Shown here piece by piece: positions 9,571 to 17,876 of a stretch of 64,000 nucleotides of DNA (the first letter of the stretch is position 1; the number at the start of each line of letters is the position of its first letter). The notes under the pieces were generated by a model, which saw only the letters and a program-made list of their open reading frames with translations, searched no databases and was not told the origin of the DNA. A program made the position numbers and the translations under genes. Source of the DNA: an uncultured Gammaproteobacteria bacterium (GTDB lineage: Bacteria; Pseudomonadota; Gammaproteobacteria; HK1); the NCBI GenBank assembly GCA_958295465.1, contig OY282353.1:4207001-4271000 (forward strand). Direction: 5' to 3'.

Positions 9571-9676
9571 GAAGCGGCGGCGGTCCGTCGAGGGGCATCA
9601 CTGGAACTTACGCAGCAGTCATTCGGCAGGCCGGGCGGAGAAGCGGCGGCGGCCCGTCGAGGGGCATCACTGGAAC
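9571..9676. repeat. Two 37-bp direct repeats
   Basis: The same 37-base sequence (GAAGCGGCGGCGG then Y, then CCGTCGAGGGGCATCACTGG-AAC) is found at 9571-9607 and 9640-9676 with one mismatch, separated by 32 bases. No gene is seen here. Confidence 0.8.
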
Positions 9677-9809
9677 CGCGCTTCCGCGCCATTGCGGGGC
9701 TCGCGCGCACCCGCGATCGCACCGAGCTCCAGCGGATGTTCGACACGTACCGAGCGCCGTCCTTGCTCGAAGTTCTTCAACATCGTGGTCCCACCACCGG
9801 CGGCGCGTC

Positions 9810-10904
9810 ATGAGCCACACCGCCAGCTTGTTCGCGGCATCGCTCCACTATCCGCCGGACCTCGTCCTCCACACCGCGGCATCCGGCGCGATCGCCGGGC
9901 TCGATGAGCTCTACCTGCTGATCGAACGTGACGGCGAGACCGTCGGACTCGGCGAGGTTCGGGAGAACGTCGAATACCTGACCGGCGTTCCCCCGGCTCG
10001 CATCCGCGCCGACGTGGCCGCAATGCTCGAATGCATCGACTGGAGCGTTCCGCCCCCACCGGAGGAGATCCACGCCCGGTTCCCCGACACCTGCACGCCC
10101 GCGCGCTGCCTCATCGACTGCACCCTGCACGACGTGCACGCCCGCCGTGCAGGGATCCCGCTCGGCGAGTATCTGGGCGGAAGGTTCACCGGGCGGATCG
10201 CCTCCAACCACTGCATCTCCTGGGGCGACGACGCCACTCTCGAACGTCTTGCGAAGCGCTGCGTCGACCGCGGATTCGAGAAGCTCAAGCTCCGGGTCGG
10301 GGTCGCGAGTTTCGACCGCGATCTCGAACGGCTCGCGAAGCTGCGCGCCCTCATCGGGAGCGGGCGTTCATTGGCGGTCGATGCGAACGCGCGCTGGACC
10401 GCCGGCGAAGCCGGAGAGCGGATGCAGGCGATGCGGGTGTTCAATCTCGACCATGTCGAACAGCCGCTCGCGCGCGACGACTGGAAGGGTCTCGACATGC
10501 TGGTCGAGGAGCTGGACACACCGATCATGCTCGACGAGGGCGTCGACTCGCTCGCGGCGGTGGACCGCGTCATCGGCTACCGCGGCCGCGTATGGGCGCA
10601 CCTCAAGCTCGTGAAGCTCGGCGGCATCGTCCCGGTGCTCGAAGCGGCACGGCGCCTGCGCGCGCACGGAGTGCCGTTCATGCTTGGGCAGATGAACGAG
10701 GGAAGCGCCGCCACCGCCGCGGCGATCCACACCGCGATGGCGGTGCGCGCGCCGATGGCGGAGCTCTACGGCGCGGACGGGCTCCGCGACGATCCCGTGA
10801 CCGGAGTCTGGTACGAGCGGGGCGGCGCGTGCGTGAAGCAAGGCGCGGGGCTCGGTACGGCTCTCGACCCCCGGGGGCTGAGACTGATTGCCCGATTTCG
10901 ATAA
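9810..10904 (+). CDS. Enolase-superfamily enzyme (mandelate racemase/muconate lactonizing type)
   Basis: A 364-residue member of the enolase superfamily, which abstracts a proton next to a carboxylate with Mg2+ help. Visible active-site residues: KLK (Lys158, Lys160), metal ligands Asp191, Glu217 and Asp242, and a second catalytic Lys at 266 or 269 (HLKLVKLGG). This places it in the MLE subgroup (cycloisomerase, dipeptide epimerase or o-succinylbenzoate synthase types). Start ATG at 9810 is the one that begins the conserved region, but its ribosome site is weak. No pathway neighbours; substrate unknown. Confidence 0.8.
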   Translation: MSHTASLFAASLHYPPDLVLHTAASGAIAGLDELYLLIERDGETVGLGEVRENVEYLTGVPPARIRADVAAMLECIDWSVPPPPEEIHARFPDTCTPARCLIDCTLHDVHARRAGIPLGEYLGGRFTGRIASNHCISWGDDATLERLAKRCVDRGFEKLKLRVGVASFDRDLERLAKLRALIGSGRSLAVDANARWTAGEAGERMQAMRVFNLDHVEQPLARDDWKGLDMLVEELDTPIMLDEGVDSLAAVDRVIGYRGRVWAHLKLVKLGGIVPVLEAARRLRAHGVPFMLGQMNEGSAATAAAIHTAMAVRAPMAELYGADGLRDDPVTGVWYERGGACVKQGAGLGTALDPRGLRLIARFR

Positions 10905-11284
10905 GAGCCGGAACCCCGGCACTCACCGGAAGCCCGCACTTCCCTGCTTTGCGTCGGAGGTGGCTTGCGGGTGTGCCGGACCCGTATCCGGCACTGCAAC
11001 GAGCCCCGCCGGCCACCCCTCGGCATGGACGGGCGCGACCCGCATCGCGCGAACGTCGCTCGGACCGGCGAACGCCGGCCGCGGGACGGCGCGCCTCCGC
11101 GTGAGCCGGGGCGGACGTCCGCTCGCCGGATCACATCGGGCAAGTTCCGTTGTCTGGTCCTCGCGCGTGGAGTAGCGTTGGGACGAGCGGCTCGAACACA
11201 CGAAAGGGCCGCGAAGCGGTGATACCGCCGGCATGCGTCCGGCTCTCGAATCCGGGCGAAAACGAGAAACCGAGGAGATCGACG
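10905..11284. other. Gene-free stretch
   Basis: 380 bases between the enolase-superfamily and HD genes. Short open frames on both strands have no ribosome site or family resemblance. I see nothing specific beyond the GAGGAG ribosome site at about 11270. Confidence 0.5.
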
Positions 11285-11887
11285 ATGGCCGAGGTCGAGG
11301 AACTGCGAAAGGTGGGCTACGTGCGGATGGATGAAGGCACGGTCGAAGATTACGCACTCGAGGCGGCGCTCGCAAAGCCGTTCATGGCTGCAACCCCGGA
11401 GCGGATTCTCGCCTTCATGGAATCGCTGCACTACACGTTCCCGGGCGGGCGGATCGATCGCCATGCGCACTGCCTGCAAACCGCGACCCGGGCCGAGGAC
11501 GCAGGCGAGTGCGAGGAGGTCATCGTCGCGGGACTCCTGCACGACATCGGCGATTCGCTCGCCCCGCGCAACCACGCGGCCGTCGGCGCGGACGTCCTGC
11601 GTCCGTTCGTGTCGCGGCATACGTACTGGATGCTCACGCACCACGACATCTTTCAGGGGTATTACTTCTGGGACAAGATTGGACTGGACAAGAATGCGCG
11701 CGATCGCTTCCGGGACCATCCGGCGTACGAGATGACGGTGCGTTTCACAGGCGACTACGACCAGATGGCGTTCGACCCGGGCTATGAGACCCGTCCCCTC
11801 GAGTACTTCGAGCCGATGGTCAGGCGCATCTTCGCCCGCGAGCCCTGGGGCGCACAGACGAGGGAGGACTGGCCGGTCGAGGATTGA
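11285..11887 (+). CDS. HD-domain protein, PhnZ/inositol-oxygenase-like group
   Basis: A 200-residue HD-fold protein. His60/His62 and the HD pair His86-Asp87 (GLLHDIGD) are present, then NHAAVGADVLRPFVS and HHDIFQGYYF. This resembles the HD-domain set related to the mixed-valent diiron oxygenase PhnZ and to inositol oxygenase, rather than nucleotide phosphohydrolases; that closeness is from memory. The start at 11285 follows GAGGAG at the right spacing. Standing alone; the substrate cannot be told. Confidence 0.7.
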   Translation: MAEVEELRKVGYVRMDEGTVEDYALEAALAKPFMAATPERILAFMESLHYTFPGGRIDRHAHCLQTATRAEDAGECEEVIVAGLLHDIGDSLAPRNHAAVGADVLRPFVSRHTYWMLTHHDIFQGYYFWDKIGLDKNARDRFRDHPAYEMTVRFTGDYDQMAFDPGYETRPLEYFEPMVRRIFAREPWGAQTREDWPVED

Positions 11888-11939
11888 TCCGGGGCATGCT
11901 GAACGGGCCGGCCAGCGGAAGGGTGATGGCGGAGCTGCT

Positions 11940-12147
11940 CTGCGACTGAGCATCGTCATGTACGACCAGCTCCGGTGGGACTACCTGTCCTGCTACGACC
12001 ACCCGCACCTGGAGACCCCGAACATCGACCGGCTCGCCGCACGCGGGGTGCGGTTCACCCGCGCCTGCTGCGATGTCGGCGGACTTCCTGTTCGGGATGG
12101 GACCGGAGCGCGACGCGCGTCTCGGGATCATGATCGATCACTGGTAG
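11940..12147 (+). pseudogene. Sulfatase remnant (N-terminus joined to a C-terminal scrap)
   Basis: Frame 11940-12085 reads as a sulfatase N-terminus (SIVMYDQLRWDYLSCY, then TPNIDRLAARGVRF). The Cys/Ser region that is converted to formylglycine is absent. Near 12085 the sequence jumps to another frame ending FLFGMGPERDAR...IDHW at TAG 12147, which looks like the tail of the same gene. Most of the roughly 1.5 kb gene is deleted. Confidence 0.6.
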
Positions 12148-12170
12148 CCGCTTCCAGCGCCCGGTTCCGG

Positions 12171-13673
12171 TTACCCCGACTCACGGGAGGACTCCGCCTC
12201 CGCGCTCCGGCGCTCGCGGATCAGGGCGCCCACGTGGGCCAGCAGGCTCACCACGATGATCGCGAAGATCGTCGCGGAGATGGGGCGGTCGATGAAGTCG
12301 AGCGGGGTCTCGACCCGCGCGAGGCTCGCGCGGAACTTCTCGTCCATGATCCGGCCGAGCACCATGCCGAGCACGATGGGGACCAGCGGCAGGTCGAGCC
12401 GCCGGAGAATGAAGCCGAACATGCCGAAGGCGGCGGCCACCGCGCAGTCGATCAGGTTAGCGCGCAGCGAATAGACCCCCACCAGCGACAGGGTGAGCAC
12501 CGCGACCCCGAGATACCGGGACGGCACCCTGACCACCTGCACCAGCCATCCGGTGGAGAGCTTCAGGAACGCCAGCACCAGCACGTTGACGGCGAGCAGG
12601 ACGACGAACAGGCTTTGCAGGAAGTGGGGCTGGGTCTCGAACAGCTTCGGCCCCGGAATCACCCCATGGACGTGGAACACCGACAGCATCATGGCGGTCA
12701 GCGCCTCGCCGGGGATCCCCAGCGCGAGCAGCGGGATCATGGCGGCGGCGGGCACCGCGTTGTTGGCCGCTTCCGAGGCGATCAGCCCTTCCGGTGAGCC
12801 GCGGCCGATCAGATCGGGATGACGCGAGGTCTTCTGGGCGAAGGTGTACGAGAAGAACTGCGCAAGGAACTCGCCGACCCCGGGGATGATGCCCATGACC
12901 ACGCCGAAGGACGACGAGACACCGGCGAGCCGCGGGTGTCGTGCGATCTCGCGAAACCCGCCACCGCGTCCCGGCTCCATGCGCGGCAACCGGGGCGGGG
13001 GCTCCCGGTCCACCAGCAGCTTGAACGCCTGCGAGATCGCGAACAGCCCCAGGATGACCGTGATCAGGTCGAAGCCCGGGTTCAGCCAGGACTGCCCGAA
13101 GGTGAACCGGTGGCTGAAGCGAACCCCTTCGAGGCCGACGGTGTTCAGGAACATGCCGAGCGACACCAGCATCGCGGCGGCGACGGTCTGCCGCCGATGC
13201 GCGAGCACGACCATCACCACGCCCAGCAGTGCGGCCATGAAGACGTCGCGCGAGCCGAAGTACGGCGCGACGCGCGCGAGGTACGGGGACAGGGCCAGCA
13301 GGCAGGCCACCGAGAACACCCCGCCGACGAACGAGGCGCTGCAGGCGACGGACAGCGCCCGCCTCGCCTCGCCGCGCCGGGTCATCGCGTATCCGTCGTA
13401 GGTGGTCAGCGCGTTGACCGGCGTGCCGGGGGTGTTGATCAGGATGGCCGGCACCGCCCCGCCGAACATCGAGGCTCCGTAGATGCCGAGCAGCAGGGTG
13501 ATCCCGACCAGCGGCTCGAACTGGAACGTCGCGGGCAGGAGGATGGCGATGGCCACCGCCGGCCCCACCCCCGGGATGGCGCCGATGACGACGCCGCCCA
13601 CCGCCCCGATCGTGACCGCCAGCGCCACGTCGAGCCGAATGATCTGCTCGGCGACCGCGATCGATTCCTGCAT
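12171..13673 (-). CDS. Tripartite tricarboxylate transporter large membrane subunit (TctA family)
   Basis: A 500-residue protein with about 12 hydrophobic segments and the TctA (DUF112) hallmarks: GAIPGVGPAVAIAILLP near residues 32-48, LINTPGTPVNALTTYDGY, and a second copy of the GIIPGVGEF motif in the middle. It forms the channel-like subunit of a secondary, sodium- or proton-driven importer that takes ligand from a TctC-type periplasmic protein. It is the last gene of a minus-strand operon (dioxygenase, tctC-like, then after the HigBA insertion tctB-like, tctA-like). Confidence 0.9.
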   Translation of the reverse strand: MQESIAVAEQIIRLDVALAVTIGAVGGVVIGAIPGVGPAVAIAILLPATFQFEPLVGITLLLGIYGASMFGGAVPAILINTPGTPVNALTTYDGYAMTRRGEARRALSVACSASFVGGVFSVACLLALSPYLARVAPYFGSRDVFMAALLGVVMVVLAHRRQTVAAAMLVSLGMFLNTVGLEGVRFSHRFTFGQSWLNPGFDLITVILGLFAISQAFKLLVDREPPPRLPRMEPGRGGGFREIARHPRLAGVSSSFGVVMGIIPGVGEFLAQFFSYTFAQKTSRHPDLIGRGSPEGLIASEAANNAVPAAAMIPLLALGIPGEALTAMMLSVFHVHGVIPGPKLFETQPHFLQSLFVVLLAVNVLVLAFLKLSTGWLVQVVRVPSRYLGVAVLTLSLVGVYSLRANLIDCAVAAAFGMFGFILRRLDLPLVPIVLGMVLGRIMDEKFRASLARVETPLDFIDRPISATIFAIIVVSLLAHVGALIRERRSAEAESSRESG

Positions 13674-13689
13674 GGATCCGTGGCCCCGG

Positions 13690-14421
13690 TCAGAAGTTCC
13701 GGATCAGGAAATTGCGCACTTGCGGAGGAAAGAGGTCGTAGAGCGCCCCGGGCGGCATGCGCACCTCCAGGCCGGTCTTGAAGACGAGCACGATCCCGAT
13801 GCCCAGCCCCGCCAGCAGGCCCAGGCCGGAGGGGGAGCGGATGCCGGTCCGCAGCCCCAGCAGCGGCATGAAGACCGCCGTCGAGAGCAGATACCCGAGC
13901 CACGGTATCGAGGCGGCGTAGGCGACGAAGTACAGGGCGAACTCCAGCGGGCGCAGCCAGCGCAGCAGCTCGCCGGCCGGCAGCAACGAGGTGTCGAGAT
14001 GGTCCGGGCGCCCCCCGGCCAGCGGCGACCGCTGGCGCGGTCGCCTGGCGATTCCGCTACGCGGACTCGCGGGCGTCCCGGCCAGCGACGTAGACGGGCG
14101 TGGTCGCCTCCCAGCCGACGCCGCAGATGGGCGAGGAACGGTCCTGTTCCATGCGAGCCAGCTTTGCATCAGGTGGAGACCGGAGAAGAGCGTGAACGCG
14201 CCGAGGACGACCGCGGGCCAGAAGCGGGGCTGCAACGGCAGATCGACCCGGTCGAACCACCGGGTCTCGGCCGGGAGCCGGCTCAGCAGGAACAGGGCGA
14301 GGACGAACAGGAGGCCCGCGAAGAAGAGGTCTCCGGGGCGGCGCCGAACGGCGAACAGCTCCGGCGCCGGCACCGCGCCGGCTTCGGTGTCGGCGCCGGA
14401 ATTGCCGTCGTCCTGCCGCAT
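13690..14421 (-). CDS. Tripartite tricarboxylate transporter small membrane subunit (TctB family) with an inserted repeat
   Basis: A 243-residue protein with hydrophobic segments near 33-47, 66-84 and in the C-terminal third (YFVAYAASIPWLGYLLSTAVF). TctB proteins are usually about 150-180 residues. The excess is a charged Arg/Pro/Ser-rich loop at about 88-140, most of it (about 88-134) encoded by the dispersed repeat at 14021-14159, which keeps the frame open. The loop lies between membrane segments, so function may survive. The ATG at 14421 is chosen because homology begins after it; the frame is open to 14640. Ends 16 bases before tctA-like. Confidence 0.75.
   Translation of the reverse strand: MRQDDGNSGADTEAGAVPAPELFAVRRRPGDLFFAGLLFVLALFLLSRLPAETRWFDRVDLPLQPRFWPAVVLGAFTLFSGLHLMQSWLAWNRTVPRPSAASAGRRPRPSTSLAGTPASPRSGIARRPRQRSPLAGGRPDHLDTSLLPAGELLRWLRPLEFALYFVAYAASIPWLGYLLSTAVFMPLLGLRTGIRSPSGLGLLAGLGIGIVLVFKTGLEVRMPPGALYDLFPPQVRNFLIRNF
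14021..14159 (-). repeat. Dispersed palindromic repeat, copy A, inside tctB-like gene
   Basis: One end carries the hairpin GCGACCGC-TGGC-GCGGTCGC (from 14025), the other end reads GTTCCATGCGAGCC on the plus strand. A second copy of the same design, about 109 bp, lies at 63299-63407 in inverse orientation. The copies share about 75-80% by eye over the common part; copy A has about 30 extra internal bases. It sits in frame inside a coding gene. Confidence 0.75.
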
Positions 14422-14698
14422 GGCGTCACCCGCTCCGCAAGCGAAGATACGAACGTCTCGCGGGCGAAACGCCCGCGGCGGCGCGACGATCCAGCCACAT
14501 GAAAAGCGACCGACGTTACTCGGCAGTTGGCCGGGGCGCGGCAAGATCGCGAGTTCGGCCTTTACCGAAGACTGCTCATCCTGTTCGTGTTCGAGCCAAG
14601 CGCGCAGGAGGATGACTTCGACGAGAAAACAGAACGGCACATCGCGTCAGCGAGAGCCGCACCGGGGCGACGCTGACGAACACCCCGCCGGGCGCCGA
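14422..14698. other. Short gene-free stretch between tctB-like gene and higA
   Basis: 277 bases with no credible gene. This is where the HigBA pair, together with its flanks, has separated tctC-like from tctA/B-like genes. Confidence 0.4.
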
Positions 14699-15016
14699 TT
14701 ATGGCGACGTGTCCGCGGCGGGCGCGGCTGGCCGAGGTGCCGCGGCGGCGCCATCGCGTTGCCGACGTTCCCTCGCCAGTTCATGGGCTGCCTGCATCCG
14801 CATCCACACTTGCGCGTTGCCTATGCCTTTGCCCTCGAGGTCGAGCGCCAACCGCGCTGAAACGCCCCCATGCCCGTTCAGAATGCGCGAGAGCACTTGA
14901 CGGGTCATGCCAACCTCCGCAGCCGCTTTCGAGACCGTCCACCCCAACGCTTCGATTTCCTCGCGCAGGATTTCACCAGGATGGGCCGGATTGATCATTG
15001 CTACGCTTTCGTCCAC
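14699..15016 (-). CDS. higA: HigA-family antitoxin
   Basis: A 105-residue helix-turn-helix antitoxin. MINPAHPGEILREEIEALG and the recognition helix MTRQVLSRILNG are signatures of HigA (XRE family). It should bind HigB and repress the operon through the palindrome at 15311-15335. A GTG at 15016 has GGAGG 5 bases upstream and begins 13 bases after the toxin stop; the in-frame ATG at 14998 is the alternative. Toxin-first order is the normal higBA arrangement. An Ala/Pro/Arg-rich tail of about 25 residues follows the HTH domain. Confidence 0.85.
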   Translation of the reverse strand: MDESVAMINPAHPGEILREEIEALGWTVSKAAAEVGMTRQVLSRILNGHGGVSARLALDLEGKGIGNAQVWMRMQAAHELARERRQRDGAAAAPRPAAPAADTSP

Positions 15017-15029
15017 GTTCGCCTCCGCT

Positions 15030-15305
15030 TCAGTGGTAGTCCACAAGGTCCACCTCCACCGCTTCGCCGCTCTCGAAGCGGAAGACCACGCGCCAATTGC
15101 CGGATGCTCGCACGGCCCAGTATCCGCGACGGTCACCCTTGAGAGGATGCACTCGCAAGCCCGGCCAATTCGCCAGTTCGGCTGGACTGGTCGCGGCTTG
15201 AAGCCTCGTGAGGATGTGCCGCAGTCGCGGCGCCAGATTGGCAGGAACACCCGCCGCCGCATCGGTCATCGCAAGCGCGCGCAGCCCCTTGTGCTTGAGC
15301 TTCAT
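15030..15305 (-). CDS. higB: HigB/RelE-like toxin
   Basis: A small ParE/RelE-superfamily mRNA interferase of about 91 residues. Conserved features: RLRHILTRLQAA, WPGLRVHPLKGDRRGYWAV and NWRVVFRFESGEAVEVDLVDYH, the usual C-terminal strand and final His. Starts possible at ATG 15305 or GTG 15311; neither has a clear ribosome site and the operator abuts the start, so the mRNA may be leaderless. Partner of the downstream higA. Confidence 0.85.
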   Translation of the reverse strand: MKLKHKGLRALAMTDAAAGVPANLAPRLRHILTRLQAATSPAELANWPGLRVHPLKGDRRGYWAVRASGNWRVVFRFESGEAVEVDLVDYH

Positions 15306-15310
15306 ACCCA

Positions 15311-15335
15311 CATTGTCATATGTCGTATGACAATG
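15311..15335. promoter_or_regulatory. Palindromic operator of higBA
   Basis: A perfect 10-bp inverted repeat, CATTGTCATA / TATGACAATG with a 5-bp spacer, lies directly upstream of the toxin start. AT-rich in a GC-rich window, it is the expected site for HigA autoregulation. Confidence 0.75.
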
Positions 15336-15383
15336 GCAACCGAATGACGGTCCCGGGCTCCCCGGGACCGTCGCCGGATCAGG

Positions 15384-16367
15384 CTACAGATCGCCCATGC
15401 GTTCGAACATCTCCCGGATCTTCTCGTAGTCGGCGTCGATGCGGGCCGCAGCCTGGTTCGCGTCCTGCCAGTAGACGAGCGCCCCGGTCTCCTTCGAGAG
15501 CTTGCGGGCCTCGTCGCTCATGACCACGCGCCTGGCCACCGCCGCGAGCTTGTCCTTGGCCGCCTGCGGCGTGCCCTTGGGGACGAACAGCCCGTTCCAC
15601 AGCGAGATGTCGAGTCCCGGCACCTGCTCGGACAGGGTGGGGGTGTCCGGCAGGAGCGCGATGCGCTCCTCCGTGATCGCCGCCAGCGGCTTGATCCCGT
15701 CCAGGCAGGGAAGCACGAGCTGGAGCGTGGTGTTGATGACGTCGGCGTCGTCGGCCGCGAGCGTATTGCAGTCCAGGGCGTCGAAGGCGGCCTCGCTGCC
15801 GAACTCGAAGCCGAGCTCCATCGCCGCGATGAGCGAAGCCCGGGTCGGCACCAGGCCGTAGCCGAAGTGCCCCAGCGCGACCTTGTTGCCCTTCGCATGG
15901 GCGGCGAGACCGGCCATGTCGGAGTACGGCGCGTCCCCGCCCGCGGCCAGCACGAAGGGATAGGTGAGGAAGATGCCGACCGGCTCGAACGTGTCACGTG
16001 TGATGCCTTCGATCCCGAGCAGGGCTCCGACGGTGGGGACGCCGATGACGAACGAGCCCACCGTGTAGCCGTCGGCCGGCGCCCGCGCGACCTCGGCCGC
16101 GCCCGGGAAGGGTCCCCCTCCCCCGCCCGGCTTGTTCACCACCGCGGCGGCGACGCCGGTCTCGTTCTGGAGCTCCTCCGCGATCATGCGGGTCAGCACG
16201 TCTTCGAGATCGCCGGGGGGCCAGGGCACGATGAACTGCACCGGCTTCTCGGGATACTCGGCACGTGCGGCGCCGGCCGGAGCCATGGCCAGGGTCGTGG
16301 CAAGCACCGTGGCGAAGGTCATGGCGGCGGCGCGCGCCGTCGCGCCCGGTGTCGACCTGTGTTTCAT
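15384..16367 (-). CDS. Tripartite tricarboxylate transporter substrate-binding protein (TctC/Bug family)
   Basis: A 327-residue periplasmic protein. Signal peptide at about 1-36 (hydrophobic TFATVLATTLAMAPAGA, cleavage near ARA-EYPEK), then the Bug-family start YPEKPVQFIVPWPPGD and VVNKPGGGGG. Binds an organic anion for the TctA/TctB-like carriers encoded downstream past higBA. ATG at 16367 has a strong AGGAGGAG site and overlaps the dioxygenase stop by four bases (ATGA), so the two are co-translated. Ligand likely an aromatic or carboxylic acid degraded by that enzyme (inference). Confidence 0.88.
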   Translation of the reverse strand: MKHRSTPGATARAAAMTFATVLATTLAMAPAGAARAEYPEKPVQFIVPWPPGDLEDVLTRMIAEELQNETGVAAAVVNKPGGGGGPFPGAAEVARAPADGYTVGSFVIGVPTVGALLGIEGITRDTFEPVGIFLTYPFVLAAGGDAPYSDMAGLAAHAKGNKVALGHFGYGLVPTRASLIAAMELGFEFGSEAAFDALDCNTLAADDADVINTTLQLVLPCLDGIKPLAAITEERIALLPDTPTLSEQVPGLDISLWNGLFVPKGTPQAAKDKLAAVARRVVMSDEARKLSKETGALVYWQDANQAAARIDADYEKIREMFERMGDL

Positions 16368-17281
16368 TGCTCTCCTCCTGTAGTTGAAGTGATCGAATCG
16401 CCGGAGTTGCTCCAGCCCTCGGCCGGGCGGTCGAACCAGACGTGCACCTGGCCGGTGCCGGCGGCGTTCTCGTAGGCGCTGAACCGCCTTCCGGCCGCGA
16501 TGCAGTCGCGGCCGCCCAGAGCGGACACCATCATCAGGTAGTGGCCGAACATCCCCTCGGGCTTGTGCGGGCGGTATGCGTCCATCGAGTCGATGACCGC
16601 CGCGTGGTCGCCCTGCGCCCACCAAGCCAAGCGTTGCTCGTCGGCGGCCCTCGCCTCGGGGGTGCGGATATGGATCGGATCGGAGGCCTCGTGCCGCTCG
16701 AACTCGGACAGGGGCCAGAACCGATGGCTCATGCCTCCGCTCGCGAGCAGGACCACCCGTGCGTCCGATTCGCCGACGGCCTGCCCGAGGGCCGCGCCCA
16801 CCGCCAGGAAGTCGTCGTCCCGCGCGGTCTGGCAGATGCTGACGGAGATCCACCGTTCGCCGCGGTCGAGGTAGTGCGCGAGGTTGACGGTCGGGTAGTG
16901 GATCGGAAGGCAGTCGTCGTCGTTGGCGGTACAGCGAACGGCGGTGTGCTCGCCCACCTTCGCCGCGATGCGCCTCGCCAGGGCCGGATCCCCGGCGAGA
17001 TCGTAGGGGAGCCGGCGGATGACGCGGGGAAGCTCTTCGGACGTGTAGCGGCCCGCGCGCCGCGCGTGGGCGGTCACCACGAACTCCACGGTGGTGAACC
17101 AGTGGGTGTCGAAGACCACGAAGGTATCGGGCCGGATCTCGTCGAGCACCTCGCGGCGAAGCCGTTCGAGCCCGGGCACGAGGCTGATCTCGTGGCCCTC
17201 GTTCAGCGCGCGCCGGGTCTTCTCCGGCAGCATGATGGTCGGCACGTGCGACAGAAAGCCGGCGCCTGCGATGTCTCCCAA
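16364..17281 (-). CDS. Class III extradiol ring-cleavage dioxygenase (LigB/HpcB-like)
   Basis: About 305 residues. GAGFLSHVPTIMLPEK at the N-terminus, DTHWFTTVEFVVTAH, and SGGMSHRF match class III (LigB-type) Fe(II) extradiol dioxygenases close to 3,4-dihydroxyphenylacetate 2,3-dioxygenase. Start chosen as TTG 17281: GGAGGAG lies 6 bases upstream and the product then begins as in relatives (LGDIAGAGFL). The frame is open to 17458 but that part is low-complexity. It is fused in an operon with the TctC-like binding protein, suggesting uptake and cleavage of the same aromatic acid or its catechol. Confidence 0.8.
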   Translation of the reverse strand: MGDIAGAGFLSHVPTIMLPEKTRRALNEGHEISLVPGLERLRREVLDEIRPDTFVVFDTHWFTTVEFVVTAHARRAGRYTSEELPRVIRRLPYDLAGDPALARRIAAKVGEHTAVRCTANDDDCLPIHYPTVNLAHYLDRGERWISVSICQTARDDDFLAVGAALGQAVGESDARVVLLASGGMSHRFWPLSEFERHEASDPIHIRTPEARAADEQRLAWWAQGDHAAVIDSMDAYRPHKPEGMFGHYLMMVSALGGRDCIAAGRRFSAYENAAGTGQVHVWFDRPAEGWSNSGDSITSTTGGEQ

Positions 17282-17467
17282 CGTCCTCTCCTCCGGGGTC
17301 GCGGCAGCCGTCGCTGCCGCGTCTGCCGCCGGGTCCGTCACCGGCCTTGCCGGCCACTCCCGCCACGCCCCGGTCCGGTATCGAGACTCGATTCCCGACC
17401 CGGCATGACCGGACCGGAGGATCCGGTATCCATCCCGATTCTGCGCCATCGGAATCAAGAGCCGGTT

Positions 17468-17667
17468 GGAGAATCACCCCTCGTCATCTTGTTCGAACGT
17501 TCATGGGCAGGAATCCGGCACGGTCCGGCGATCCGGACGTCGAACCGTGGCTGCTTCCGAATGTTCTGGAGAATCACTCCTCGTCATCTCGTTCGAACGT
17601 TCGCGAGCAGGAGACCGGCATGTTCCGGCGATCCGGACGTCGAACCGCGGCTGCTTCCGAATGTTCT
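17468..17667. repeat. Tandem direct repeat, two 100-bp units
   Basis: The unit GGAGAATCACYCCTCGTCAT... ending CGAATGTTCT occurs at 17468-17567 and 17568-17667, about 90% identical. No coding gene is evident between the dioxygenase start (17281) and P450 start (17877). Confidence 0.85.
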
Positions 17668-17876
17668 CGTGCCCGACGGAAACTCCCCCGGCTCATGCCC
17701 GCGATGGACATTTCGTTCGGTTCCAAACTATCATGCCGCCGGTTCATTCGCAACCGAACGACAGCCATGCCGGCAATGCCCGCCAAGCGTGAAAACGTCC
17801 GAAGTTCCGCCACGATCAGGCGCTGTCGGAACCGGCGCGACATCGCGTCGTGGCGTTGGCGGGAGCCGATGTAGCC

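Noticed and set aside
9690-9800. Possible tRNA near 9.7 kb
   Set aside because: The stretch has no acceptor, anticodon and T-loop pattern when read on either strand.
11640-12150. Full sulfatase gene downstream of the HD gene
   Set aside because: Only about 48 N-terminal codons and a short tail remain; the active-site part is absent.
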